From assembly GCA_012656075.1 (NCBI GenBank), contig JAAKBF010000253.1, positions 170,840 through 234,839 on the forward strand: 64,000 bases of DNA, given 5' to 3'. The DNA comes from Phytophthora hibernalis. Its lineage: Eukaryota; Oomycota; Peronosporomycetes; Peronosporales; Peronosporaceae. A program made the translations under genes and the position numbers. Below, piece after piece: positions 53,455 to 64,000 of this stretch. How positions within the stretch are numbered: the first letter of the stretch is position 1; every line of letters begins with the position of its first letter. The notes under the pieces were generated by a model. It saw nothing but the letters and a program-made list of their open reading frames with translations. It did not search any database and had not been told where the DNA came from.

Positions 53455-54640
53455 CCGGTCAGCATGATGAACTCCTGCGACCGAGCTCGAGCTTCTTCGC
53501 GGTCGCGACGCGAGCGCTCTTCCACCTCAATTTTATCAGCACGGCGGCGTTCTTCGGCCTCAGCCTTCTGGGCAAGGCGGCGGGCTCCTGGGCTGCACTT
53601 TCGTCACGCCGACGCTGACTCTTCTTCACGAAGCGCTTCCGCTTTGCGCTCGTTCTCCTCACGCAGGAGCAGGATCGTTTCCAGAATGCTGCTCTGCTTG
53701 TTGGTCGCCTCGCTTTCGAGGCCGTCCAGTTTCGACTTGAATGCCGCGGTCTTCTTCATGGCGCGCACGTTTAGTTTTGGCAAAGCTGGCCTCTTGAAGG
53801 TCGGTGTCATCCCTAGCTCTCTTGGCGCCCGTCAAATCGCAAAAGGCGGCCAGATCAGTCCCGCCGAGGCGGTTCGAGTAGCTCAGGAGCTTCGGTACTT
53901 TGAGGCCTCAATCACGTCACGCTGCTTGGTCGCAGCACCAACGGCGTACGGTGACTGCGCTGGTGGCGACTCAGCGCGAGCTGCTGCTTTGGCTGGGGTC
54001 TGCGCGGCTGCAACCCAGCGATTCCACACGGCGAGTGCTCGGCGCCGGTCGTGGAGTCAGAGCGGCCATGGACCTGGAGATGTCATCCGCATCCTTCGCG
54101 GTCATAGGCGACGCGAGGTCTTGGAACCCGCCTCGAAGAGACGAGCATCTGGAGGTCGTGGTGTCTCCATCGGCAGAGTCTTCAGTGCACGTCGAAGAGG
54201 CGCCTTCTCTTCGGTCAACGAGTCTAAACGCTCTGCTTCAGCAGCATGGGGTTCGTCGGGATCCACTTCGAAGCAGAAGTCGGGTTCGACGTCGCGCTGG
54301 TTATCGTCGGCCTCATCGTCCAACTCAACCACATTGGCCTTGTCATCGATGGCCATCTTCAACTCCCGCCCTCTTGATATGAGGGGGCATGCTCGCCGTG
54401 CCCGTCGGCTTCCGGGTGCTGTGCAAGACCTTAAACTTGCGACGCAGACTCTCAAAGTCTTGTCGGGAGCGCCTCGGGATCTAGCGGCGTTGTACGAGCT
54501 GCCAAGCGCTCCCACTCGTCTTTGCCGAGGGGGAGCGCTGTCTCCACCAGAGACAAGAGCCGGTCGATGTCCGAGGCGGTGTAGTTCGCGGTGCCCGAGT
54601 TTTGCCCATCTACACACACAAACCAACGCATGAGCAACAG
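53455..54640 (-). pseudogene. Myb/SANT-like protein gene (DUF6818 type)
   Basis: Minus strand. The SANT-like part is NYTASDIDRLLSLVETALPL, GKDEWERLAAQYN across a frame change, then (other frame) LRRKF-VLHSTRKPTG-like text, KMAIDDKANVVELDDEAD, DFCFEVDPDEPHAAEAERLD and a C-terminal helix NVRAMKKTAAFKSKLDGL, ILETILLLREENERKAEAL. A TAG acceptor just before DGQNSGTANY (about 54605) suggests an upstream exon, possibly 54948-54780 (MSLRNRSAVSIYAPFRDLD). The arrangement Myb-like domain, acidic stretch, coiled coil is that of the oomycete DUF6818 family. In Harbinger systems the Myb-like protein binds the element ends and brings the transposase to the nucleus, so this is probably the partner protein. 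Frames change at about 54480, 54100 and 53810. Confidence 0.65.
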
Positions 54641-55025
54641 GCAGCTAGCACTAGAACGAATACAGTCGGGACCGTACCGCGGAGCCGTTGGAGCGAGGTG
54701 GGGGAAGTGGAGCGAGGTGGCGTGCGCGCGGTGTGGCTGAGGTTCGTCGCTGCGAAGCAAAACAAAAGTGAGAGAACGTCACAGCCATGCCGCGCCGCCA
54801 AACGTACCGAGAGAGAACCAGCAGAGCCATCAATCTCCAAAGGCGGTAACTTCAACGTGTTTCCGCGCGAAACAGACCTGCCGTCAAAGACGTCAAGGTC
54901 GCGAAACGGCGCGTAGATCGATACCGCGCTTCGATTTCTGAGGCTCATGCTGGATTCAGCTCCACGTCACACCTACAGACCATAGTTAACTTCAAATATG
55001 ACATTCTTTTCATCAACAAGCTGGC

Positions 55026-56102
55026 CTACACATGCATCACCAAGCAAACACCGCCCCTACTCTCGTCTTGCACGCTCGACGTGCTTCTCGTGGGTCTCTC
55101 ATGGGTCCTCCTGGGAATGTCTCGGTGGCAACACGTGTCGAGGCGGCACCGGCAGACGAACCACAGGTCGTCGCCGTAGTCCACGGTGACCTCCTCGCCA
55201 CGACGAATGGTCTGTGTGGCTGCCACGACCACGGTGGTGCGTCGACCGTTTGACACCTCCACGAACTTGGCAACTGGGTTGCATGAGTGGTTAACAAACC
55301 GCATCATGCCCCCATCTTCTCCGCGTTGATAGCCACTTGAACAGGCCAGCTCGGTCGCTCTGGGCCCAGCTTCATAACTAGCCGATAGCCAGTATTCCGT
55401 GGCCGTCGCGAATGCGAAGCGCTGATGTGCTCCATCTCGCCGAGATATTGCCCCAGCACTCTCCGGCGTCCACAGTCTCCGCAGCAACCACACCCAGCGA
55501 CTTGGTGCGCACGAACACCTTGGCAGATTCGGCGAGCCCGTTTCCGCACAATCCGTCGTAAGGGCAACAGTTCACGTTGCAGTACAAGTTCACGAGAGAG
55601 TTCCGGCACGAGTCGACTCTGCAGGGCGTCGGGCAGTCGCACCAGCCGTAATGAGGTACGGCAGGAAACACGACGGCCAACGGGTTGTACTGCTCCCGAA
55701 GCTGGATCACGCGGCACGGCCACCTCGCAGGAACAAACTCGTCTCGCGGACGCGATGACGTCCGCTGCGTCTGCGACGATGGTGCATCAGTTGCTCGTGT
55801 GCGTGGCTGGTGCGTCGCTCTACACACAGAGTGGCAAACGCGGCCTCGCGTACGGGTCTGCAGCTTCACGGCGAGCACGACGCTCGGTTCGGCGAGGTCG
55901 AAGGCCCTTGGGCAGACTTGGACGAGCCGGACGCCGAGGTGGCGACTCCAGCAAGATCGGAGAGGACGTCGTTGGGCTGGCGCAGGATGCACACGGCAGT
56001 GCAGACGCCGGCGGTGAAGGTGGCGTGTCCGGGACCGGTGCCGCGGTCGAAACAAACGGGGTCCGGCGTTGGCTCTGCCCTGGCGACAGCCACGGTGGCG
56101 TC

Positions 56103-56133
<31 letters not shown>

Positions 56134-56336
56134 CGCTGGTAGCGCAGCTTGTATCGCGACGCGGGCCTGAGGCGATGTTTGGCGGCGTGTTCTCGTCGTC
56201 GCTGGACGTCTCCTGGATACAGCGCCGCTTCCAATGCACTGCAGAGTGCCGCAGATGCACCGCGGAGTCTGCACATAACGATCAGGTTAGCAACGGACAC
56301 ACACTGCTGGCATGTAGCCGTGAACGTATCCATCAA
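55026..56336 (-). pseudogene. SET-domain protein methyltransferase gene
   Basis: Minus strand. The C-terminal half is clear. Pre-SET/AWS cysteine cluster: YGWCDCPTPCRVDSCRNSL, LYCNVNCCPYDGLCGNG. SET domain: VFVRTKSLGVVAAETVDAGE, YLGEMEHISAS, NTGYRLVMKLG, MMRFVNHSCNPVAKFVEV (the NHSC cofactor-binding motif) and RRGEEVTVDYGDD. Post-SET-like: FVCRCRLDTCCHRD. Such proteins transfer methyl groups from S-adenosylmethionine to lysine, usually on histones. The N-terminal part (56336-55720) is low-complexity, with a (Gly-His) run encoded by gtgccc repeats, and its frame is uncertain. Frameshifts: within DAGE (about 55455) and in the G-run at about 55305-55310. It lies wholly inside the 5.06-kb inverted-repeat element. 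Confidence 0.75.
56103..56140. repeat. Hexanucleotide microsatellite in the SET gene
   Basis: About five cgtgcc units in a row, encoding a short Gly-His run on the minus strand. Repeat-length change here would alter or shift the N-terminal frame. Confidence 0.85.
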
Positions 56337-56569
56337 GGTCGTGGTCCCGGCCGGCTTCCGCCTTCGGCGCCAGATTCGGAAGTGAGCGCCTCTTCGCTCG
56401 GGCGGAAAAGATATATACCCAGCAGAATGAAGGGCGCATATGATAGAGTGATGGTCTACATAAAGTTTACAAATACCAAGACAAACCTTTATGATGGCTA
56501 CACGGCATACTTCTAGGGGTAGGGCCGCTTATCGAGACGAAATCTGTGCCGGAGATTTATGCGCGTTTA

Positions 56570-56625
56570 AGTCGAGGCGTATCTGCTGCATAAAGCGGTC
56601 GATAATCTATATTCGGCAGGCGTCC
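56570..56625 (-). repeat. Harbinger-like right terminal inverted repeat
   Basis: Inverted partner of 51563-51620, ending cggcaggcgtcc and followed by the ATT duplication. Confidence 0.85.
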
Positions 56626-56692
56626 ATTCTCTGTTGCTGACGCCGCAATGTCGTAATTTACGACATAACAAAAATGCATGAGACAAGAGGAC

Positions 56693-56802
56693 TCTTCTGA
56701 GAGGGGTACTGCTCACTGTTTTGACGTATTTCGACGTCGCGGAGATTTATCCTTGAGAACGAGCAGAAACGCATTGGGTTCTGGATTCAGTCCATTTCCG
56801 CC
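56693..56802 (+). repeat. Dispersed repeat before the right arm
   Basis: Second copy of 49313-49435, same orientation, ending gattcagtccatttccgcc and joined directly to the first base of the right arm (gcagcttt). It lacks the CRN leader that follows the other copy. Confidence 0.85.
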
Positions 56803-59800
56803 GCAGCTTTAAGTTTGGGTACTGCTTCTCTTATTGTACAAATTGGTTCGTTGCAATGGTGAAGAAGGAGGATGAAGAGGAGGAGCTTCGGGAGGAAGCT
56901 TTGGTTGAGTGGGTTTCTCGAGGACGAGCAGCACAGGATTTCACGATGGACAAGATGATCAGTACGGTAGTTTTGCTTTTTGTCTTACAGATACTCACTC
57001 TAACTCTTGTGTACTTTCTCATCATGTAGAACTTTGGGATGAAGAAGATGAAGGTGACGAAGAGGAGGAAGATGAAGATGACTTGGCAGATAAACAGGAA
57101 CTTATAAAGGGTTATCAGGTGCTCGGACCTCTCGTGGATCAAGCGAAGGAAACAGTTTTACAGTTTAAAGAGACGGCAATTGAGGACGGAAAAGGCGTTG
57201 GCTACGGCCTGAAGTATGCAGAGCTGCCTCCATTACGACGTCGTCGATTGATGCGTCAACATGTTGCTCATGTTCATGAAATGGATGCCGAGACGCAAAA
57301 GTACTCACAGATTCATCAACGTGTTGCAGAAGAGATGAAGGATGCTCGTAATATGGAAGAGGAGCTCCGTTTTGGACAAAAGAAGCGAAACAAACGCCAC
57401 GCTCCTTCTGAACCGCTTTCAAGAGTTGAAAGCCGAAGCGAGCAGGATAGAGCAGGAAAAAGCGTTAGAAGAAATTCAGGAACGTCGTGTGAACGGATTG
57501 ACAAGGCGACGAAGGAGAAACATCGTCTACAGCAGGAAAAAGAGCAGAAAGCGGAGAATTGGCTGGTGCAACGTCGACAGCGAAATTTGAAATTCTGGCA
57601 GAAACAACTCGTGGAAGCACGAGAATTCGCACAGCAGCAGACGCATGAGCGAGAGCGAAAGGAGGAGTTTGACAGGAAAGTGGAGGACATGAAGAAAGAA
57701 ATGCGTATGGTCGAGGAAGAGAAAGGATGCTCAGCAGGCGTTTGAACGCCTTCAAACCACATCCTCTATTGGGATATTCGATACAGCTTTCGAGCCGGGG
57801 AATGGAACTCGGCTACAGATGGAGGACATCGTACGGGTCTTGGTACGTGGGTTACAAAGTAGTTCTTGAGATAGTGGGTTTTATTTTTGATCGAAAGATA
57901 ATGCTCATCATTCTGATGTGTAAACCAGACGAGCACACGGTAGGGATTTCGACGTCGCGGGGTTTATCCTTGAGAACGAGCAGAAACGCATTGGGCTCTT
58001 GGAAATTCAGTCCAAGGTGGCGATGTTGCGTGAGAAGCTGGAGCAAGTGGATCAGGCGAAAACAAACCTGGGACTCGACATGAGGACAATTCTCGAACGA
58101 AAGGATCACGTGATTCAAGAGATTAAGCAAGTAAGTGCGGAACGGGACAATTTGAATGAGGAACTTGCAGGTCCACCGCGACGAGACCCATCCGAGCTTG
58201 AAAAGCAGCAGTTCCACACGTTAGTGACGCGCCGAGCAGTCTACATGAAGCAGCTTGGCGATTTAGACTCGCGAATCGCAAACATTCAAAAGCGAACGGC
58301 AATCGTCCACCGATCGGAAGCGTCCTTTCTGCCGATGCTGAGAGAAGCGGAAGAAAAACTATCTGAGGTTCAGGCGCAGTTTGATTCGATCGAAAAAGAT
58401 CGCCATGAACTTCCTGTGATAGTTGGAAAAGCCATCTTTCAGCAACAGGGTGTGGTACTTGATACAGTCCAAGCAGTGAGTGAAATACCAATCCAGGTTC
58501 CCAAACCCTTCACACTGACCCAACGAAACTACTGAATCAAGTCACAATGGAGAGCAAGTTTGAGATTTTGAAGAGTGCTGTTGCTCCTGCGAATGAGCAT
58601 TACAAGAAAGCAAAGATGCAAGCTATCGAAAGTTGGAAAGTAAATGAGTTTCGAGCATTAGCTGAACAGGAGTTAGACAGCGCCAAAGCACGTCTGGTCA
58701 AAGTCAGAGATCGCTTCGTGGATCTCCAGACCACCACACTCCGCGGTGACATCGTCCACGCCATCCAGAAGTACCATGTGAGTGCCATAGTGGACCATAT
58801 TGCTGGAAATGGTCGGTATACTAACTCTCTCCATGCTGTAGCAAGATGGTAACAGGTTACGGCCATGTATTTTCCCTTTAAAGGGTCAAATCGAGTGGTG
58901 GAGTCACCAAATGCCAAAGAAATCAATGGGTTTGACGTACTCCATTGAACAAAATGGAATAATGCTGGCTGAAGGAGAGACAATAGGGAAGATCACAGGG
59001 TGTTTCCATCTCCCAAAGCGCTGTTTCTACAAATTCAAATGAGCGTCGGTATTCAAAGAACTGCGCTTATTGTCAACGACGAGAACACGGAAGATGACCT
59101 GGAGGACCCTGAACAGCTCCCAGTACTATCGGAAGATTGGATTATACGTTGGTCCTGAAATGGACTCCTTGCAGCAGCACACGTTTCGAGATTTTGGTGG
59201 CAAAGTATGGGATAAGGTGTCCAAATTCTCTAGGAGCGAACAATCGTGGACTCTTTCAACTGTGTACGTGTAGGTTCAGCGAACTGGAGACAACTTGACT
59301 TTTGATTTTCCAGGCATACGTCTCTGTTTTAGTTTGGAGATTTCCCATCGAGGTATCATTGACCCCAAACGCAAGTTGCATCGCTACGTGATAAACAACG
59401 TAGTCAGATATGAAGAGCGATTAGAAGATTTTCGAGCGTGCGGCTTCTCCAAAGAGAGAAACACTTTGTCTCGGAGATGGTCAAGACGATGCGAATGCAG
59501 TCAAAGAAGACAAGTAGTCAGCGGGCGACAGAACTTCTACAAGAGTTGATCCAAGTGGAGAGAAGCAAAACGAAAATGTGGGACTCCACTTTATTTCACG
59601 GTCATTTCCAGCGGTTCAAACGGGCCGAGTATGTGAACATGCTACGTGCTGAGATTAAAAAGGAGGTACGAGCTGTTGTCCGTCAACATGTTTGGTTGAA
59701 TACTGACTAATCTATGCGTGCACAACTACATGTAGATCGCAGTACAAATCGACTATAGCATTGCTATTCGGCAAGGAAGGGTCAGTGAAAGTGAGATGTT

Positions 59801-62800
59801 GGCTGCTGGCACTCCTCCGATCGTGGTTGATTCTTCGATACATGGGCAAAGAAAAGAAGAGTCAAGGTGGGTCTTGCCCTTGTCTTCAGTTCGGTACTAG
59901 AAATTCTAACGCGTTTTGACTGCAGGATGGAGTTTCAAGCACGAAAATCTGCGTTAATGGAGCCAAAGAGACTGACAGTACAGAGGTTTCTAGGCGACTA
60001 CTGCAGCTTCAAATCTCAAACTACAATGACTATGGCTGGGGAGTGGAAAGAGACCGTGATTGTCGGAGTTCGATATGAGTGGCGTGAAGCCCGAACAAAA
60101 CTCCATGTTATGCATAAGGTTCGTACAAGTTGAGTTTGCTATCCCCGCTACGACCTTACTGACTTCATGTTAGCTATGTGGTCCTTCCAGCTACTCGGAA
60201 GATATGATGGAGACAGTAACACATGAGAAGATGGAATGGTTTCACCTGGACAACGCAAATGCAGTTTTCTTGGCTAGCTCGTGTGCTAAGGCACTACGTC
60301 GTAAACGGAAGGAAGAGGCAGAAGCTCGAGTTCTTGGTTGCGAAAGATGCAAAAATTGAGCAGTTGCAACAAGAAACACAGAAGAATATTCAGGAGGAGA
60401 ACGAGTCTGCTATCCTAGAAGCCAAGGAAGATGAGTTCCTGTCTCAACAGATGCAGCGTGAGCTAGAACGCAGAGAAAGTTGCTTTACGCAGACGCTATT
60501 CGATTGACGACATACAATGAGAATATTTCCTCCCAGATTGATTTTCAAGTGCAGAGAAAACTAAACGTACTCGGACAACAAGCCGCTGGAGCTTCTGAGG
60601 CGGTGGTGAATGAGGAAAAGGAGAACTTTGCTCGACAGTTTGTCCAAGGAAAATTAGCGTTAGTGAAAAAAACTTGGGAACGAAAAACTAACGCGTTGTT
60701 AACAAGCGGATCAAAGATCGAAAGGAGCGAGAGTTCAGGATCCGACAAGAGGGAGAACTCATGAAGGAGGTCAATGAGTCTCGTAATCGTGAGCAGTCTC
60801 GTCAAGACGGTGTCTGGGCTGATTGGAGGACGACGCCGAGCTGCGTTCTGATCTTGTCACTTCAAGCAAGAAGAGGACTTCTGAGAGGAGGCCATGGCGC
60901 AAGATGACGCAACACGTTTACCGTGCAGCGTTGTCCGCGCTCACTATCTCCATAGCCTTTATCTGCCCGCTTTCTGCGTTCCGCATCATGAAGCTTTCAA
61001 GCTGCAATTGAACAAGTCTTCGTGCGAGCATCTCGAGCTGAAAGCGTGGGGTACGAAGTATGACTTCGGCTTGAAGTGCAAGAAGTGTGGGAAAGAAATG
61101 TCCAAATCGTGTGATGACCCCGACCGCTCGAGGAGGAGATCCAGAACTCGATGAAGATGTCCGAATTCACCGCGCACAAACCAGTAGTGGTATCGCGTTC
61201 CGGTTCAAAGATGCAGACCATCTTAGTAAGGTTGAGAACGAACGTCTCCGGCTGGAAAAAGAGGCTCGATCGATAGAAGAACAGAAAGCCATGCTGTATG
61301 ATCGCCTGAACCCCAAGTCTATTGACGATTTTAACTATCGCCATGGAATCAATCGCGGGACACTGCTTGAAATGCTGACAGCTCGGACCCATTGTATCCA
61401 CGATTGGTCCAGGATATTCATCGGTCATCGCACCAGGACGAAATTCTCTTCCACGGACGACTTCGCAATGTCAACTTTCGCATTCAACAGATCTTCGGCC
61501 AGCATGCAGAATGTACCAATCGACTTGGGATACAGGTAATATGAAGTGATTGGCAATGACTACGCTAATCCTAATCCTTACGCTGATCATTGAATGTGTA
61601 GCGTGCCTTTAGAGAACGTTCAGCTCGAAAACGAGACCATACTGAGGAAGCTTCCCTAATCGAAGCTGATCATGCGCGAACTGTGGCTCTGATTGAAGAA
61701 GATGAAGCAGTATTGAAGAACTTAAAGGAAGCGAAAACGAGACTAACCGCAACTAAACAAAACGAGAGGTACGCTCCATTGAACTCTGATGTAGGTTGAG
61801 GACAACTAATCTCATTAGGTGTTTAGGCGGCAAACTACGCGATTGAAGGTGTCGAAGAGGAAGCTGAGTTCTCCGAGTTTCACGCTCCTGCGCTTATCAA
61901 AAGTAGTGATGAGATGAACGCTGTCTACCAACGTATTAAAGCCGAATTCGAGTTCGTCGCCCATCAGGTTGTGACTTCAAAGGAACGACTTGAGAAAGCT
62001 GTTGCAGAACGCAACAAAGTCGACGAGTTGGTGAACCGACTATACTGTCGAACTCAGAACTCGATACTGCGAACAAAGTATGGGTTTGTCAAGGTGAAGT
62101 ACTATCGAGTGAAGGATAGCTGCGTGGTGGTGACACCGCTAGAATGGGAAGCAACACTTTACATTCCCATGGACGAGATTCTAGCCTACGAAGCCATGTA
62201 CAGGGAGGAAGAGTGCTTTACTATGGCCGATGAAGATGACAGAACACACAATTTTGTGCGAATAGAGCGAGAGATGGAAGTCTCCGAACGTCGCAAAATG
62301 GAGATTGAAGAGAAGCAAATTCGCGAAATAATGGCGTGGCGTGCGAAGAAAGAAGTTGAGGAAGTCCTACTGACAAAGGTGATTTGTCAAGACGAGTTAG
62401 AGTCTCAGTTGGTGTACGAGATGGAGGGACGAAAACTAGTCTTGAATCTGCTCATAAAGAGGCGATGAAGCTTCAGCGACGAGGTCGGGTATACCCTTCT
62501 CGAATACGACGACCACTTTCACAACGTCCTAGTCGACTGGATGCTAAGCGAGTTGCTCGAGCAAGTGAAAAACGTTTGGCCATGGCTAGCATTGAGCAAG
62601 CTCTGCTAGCGAAGGAGAATCAACTGAGGCAGGAGAGTAAACGTGAACGGACGCTATTGCAGTGGAAACTTTAACTCGTGAGGTATTTGGTGAATTGTTA
62701 GAGATGCCATCAAAGTGCTCTGCAAAGAGCGGCTTCAAGAGACGAAACACGAAGCTGAAGAACTTCTTCGTTTGAAAGGGAACGCCATCATCACGACTAA

Positions 62801-64000
62801 TGGTCAAGCAATGGTTCAAGGTGCAGTCGTTGCGCAACTGCTGGGGCTTGATCGGCTGTGGGTTGCAAGGAAACAGAAGTACACTCTGTTGTATGCCACC
62901 TGGGGCCACGAGTTTGCTAAGCTGCAGTTGGTTCGAAATGAGATGGCACGGCGTGAAGTACTTCGACGGCTTGCAGAGGAAGATAGACTTCTACACGAGG
63001 CTCGACGCAAGGAAATGCTGGCCGAAGAACGTTTGAGTCGGAAATTCTACGTCGAAGAAATAGTGCTTTGCATGCAGGAGAGGAAGGCGATGACAAACGC
63101 CGAGATGGAGATGAAGGAATACATTCGACAGCTTGAGCTCGAGGCTATGAAGACGAAGTACTCGAGAATGGTCGAAGATAGGAATCGCGTGAATGACAAA
63201 GCCGCTCGTCGTCTTGAGATTAAGTTGGGAAAGAACGAACAGCATCGCTTACATCGTGAATGGAGGCAAATGAAGACCGAAGACGAGTTGTCGATGCAGA
63301 TCCGCGAGAAAGAAATCGCTGAGGTTTTAGCTGAAGCCCTGGAGCGTCAGTTTGAAAAGTACCTCGCTGATCAGTTAGTACAAGGAAAAGTTACAGCCGA
63401 AATGGAGGCAAGTCGTCTAGCTGATAAACTGCGTGAGGCTCAACAGGTAGCAGCGGAAAAACGCAGAGCCTTTGAGATGAAAATGGTGCAGGAACGAATG
63501 ATCGCGACAGTGGAGACATTCTACGCACTTTCGCGCGGAGGTAGAGTGGATGGACGCTATTGAAAGGGCCAAGTTTTGGGAACACCGAGTGCTACCACTT
63601 GAACAAAATCTAAAGCTAATGGAGCCTGAAGTCAAGCGAATACAAGAAGAAAGGGAGCATGTTGTTAATGATGCCAAGTCCAAGAGAGAATACGCTGACA
63701 AGTGCAGAAAGCGGATTGAAGAAGCAGATACGTCACTTTCTCGTGCTATTCAGGAAAAGGAGAAAGCCGTGCTGAAGCACAAACGAGTACACAAATTGAA
63801 TGCTACCATCGACTCGGAAGTGCTTCATGATCGAGTGCAGCGCTTTAGAACGTCCTATCTCCGTGATCGGCTTCACACCGACTACTTCGCGATGCTAACC
63901 GATCTTATCTGGACGGGCGTTGGTAGAGTGCAGTGAGCGCGAAATTGTTCGGCTGTCAGAACCTTGTGAAACTGACAAAATGCATCAGCAAGTCCTGCAG
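56803..64000 (+). repeat. Right arm of the 7.2-kb inverted duplication (runs off window)
   Basis: Reverse complement of 41897-49104. Differences from the left arm include a replaced stretch of about 200 bp at 60800-61005, a missing repeat of atggttcaagca-like sequence near 62810 (present twice at 43190-43215), and a divergent or shortened stretch at about 63870-63960. Confidence 0.95.
56856..63936 (+). pseudogene. Large coiled-coil protein gene, right copy
   Basis: ATG 56856 opens MVKKEDEEEELREEALVEW. Same blocks as the left copy: 57030-57740 (LADKQELIKGYQVLGPLVD, FGQKKRNKRHAP), 57999-58500 (QVDQAKTNLGLDMRTILER), 58547-58800, 59295-59700, 60250-60760, 61087-61540 (CKKCGKEMSKSC present in a shifted frame), 61914-62640 and 62715-63936. 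More frames are broken than in the left copy: after VEEE at about 57725, in the 58980-59280 part, at about 60340, and in the replaced section 60800-61005, which removes the KRELSALKSNQEQR part of the left copy. The last readable block (AIQEKEKAVLKHKRVHKLN) is followed by a divergent end. Likely the degenerating partner. Confidence 0.7.

Larger units (their letters stand above)
51563..56625. mobile_element. PIF/Harbinger-like element with Myb-like and SET-domain genes
   Basis: 5063 bp bounded by inverted repeats of about 57 bp: ggacgcctgccaaatatag on the left and, on the right, the complement of ggacgcctgccgaatatag. ATT stands directly outside both ends (51560-51562 and 56626-56628), a 3-bp duplication. 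Harbinger elements make 3-bp duplications, though TTA/TAA is usual. Inside, by eye more GC-rich than its flanks, are a plus-strand DDE_4-type transposase, a minus-strand Myb/SANT-like gene and a minus-strand SET-domain gene. The transposase plus Myb-like partner is the standard Harbinger pair; the SET gene is extra. Confidence 0.7.

Noticed and set aside
53440..54633. Longest uninterrupted plus-strand frame (397 codons)
   Set aside because: Ser/Arg-rich, no motif, and antisense to the Myb/SANT-like gene, whose minus-strand text is far more protein-like. Long antisense frames are expected in GC-rich DNA.
55425..56516. 363-codon plus-strand frame
   Set aside because: Antisense to the SET-domain gene, which has unmistakable NHSC and GEEVTVDYGDD motifs on the minus strand.

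Overview
The window looks like a transposon-rich, accessory part of an oomycete genome, most likely Phytophthora or a close relative. The evidence is two Crinkler (CRN) effector N-terminal cassettes with the LFLAK motif, ankyrin/tyrosine-kinase-like fusion genes, short (46-79 nt) spliceosomal introns, and oomycete-style Copia, DIRS, MULE, piggyBac, Tc1/mariner and PIF/Harbinger-like elements. No rRNA or tRNA genes were recognised.

Layout. 1-1.8 kb: a ubiquitin-like/WLM/PUB metalloprotease gene, running off the left edge. 2.9-6.6 kb: an ankyrin-pseudokinase-kinase gene with frameshifts. 6.9-8.5 kb: a complete Tc1/mariner element with TA target duplication. 8.5-15 kb: Copia fragments on both strands, a Rab-GAP (TBC) remnant and an ankyrin remnant. 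15.2-17.2 kb: a second, more decayed copy of the metalloprotease gene. 17.5-19.7 kb: a DDE transposase relic and an unidentified gene. 20.0-26.0 kb: a full-length Copia element with two 296-bp LTRs and an internal inversion. 26.0-29.5 kb: a second ankyrin/pseudokinase locus, interrupted by a 1.3-kb TA-flanked insertion that carries gene fragments. 30.1-37.3 kb: nested MULE transposases, with a TTAA-flanked piggyBac-type element inside the inner one. 37.3-38.6 kb: no recognisable gene. 38.7-41.4 kb: tyrosine recombinase, DIRS reverse transcriptase and Copia fragments.

41.4-64 kb is the most structured part. A large coiled-coil protein gene is present as two inverted arms (41.9-49.1 kb minus, 56.8-64 kb plus) around a 7.7-kb spacer. 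CRN cassettes flank the left arm on both sides, facing away from it and sharing a conserved leader. The spacer also holds a piggyBac-derived relic and a 5.06-kb element bounded by inverted repeats and 3-bp ATT duplications. That element carries a PIF/Harbinger-like DDE transposase, a Myb/SANT-like partner and a SET-domain methyltransferase, and it is the best candidate here for an unusual mobile system.

Nearly every reading frame carries small indels, often in homopolymers. Some may be real decay and some may be long-read sequence error, so 'pseudogene' calls refer to the sequence as given.
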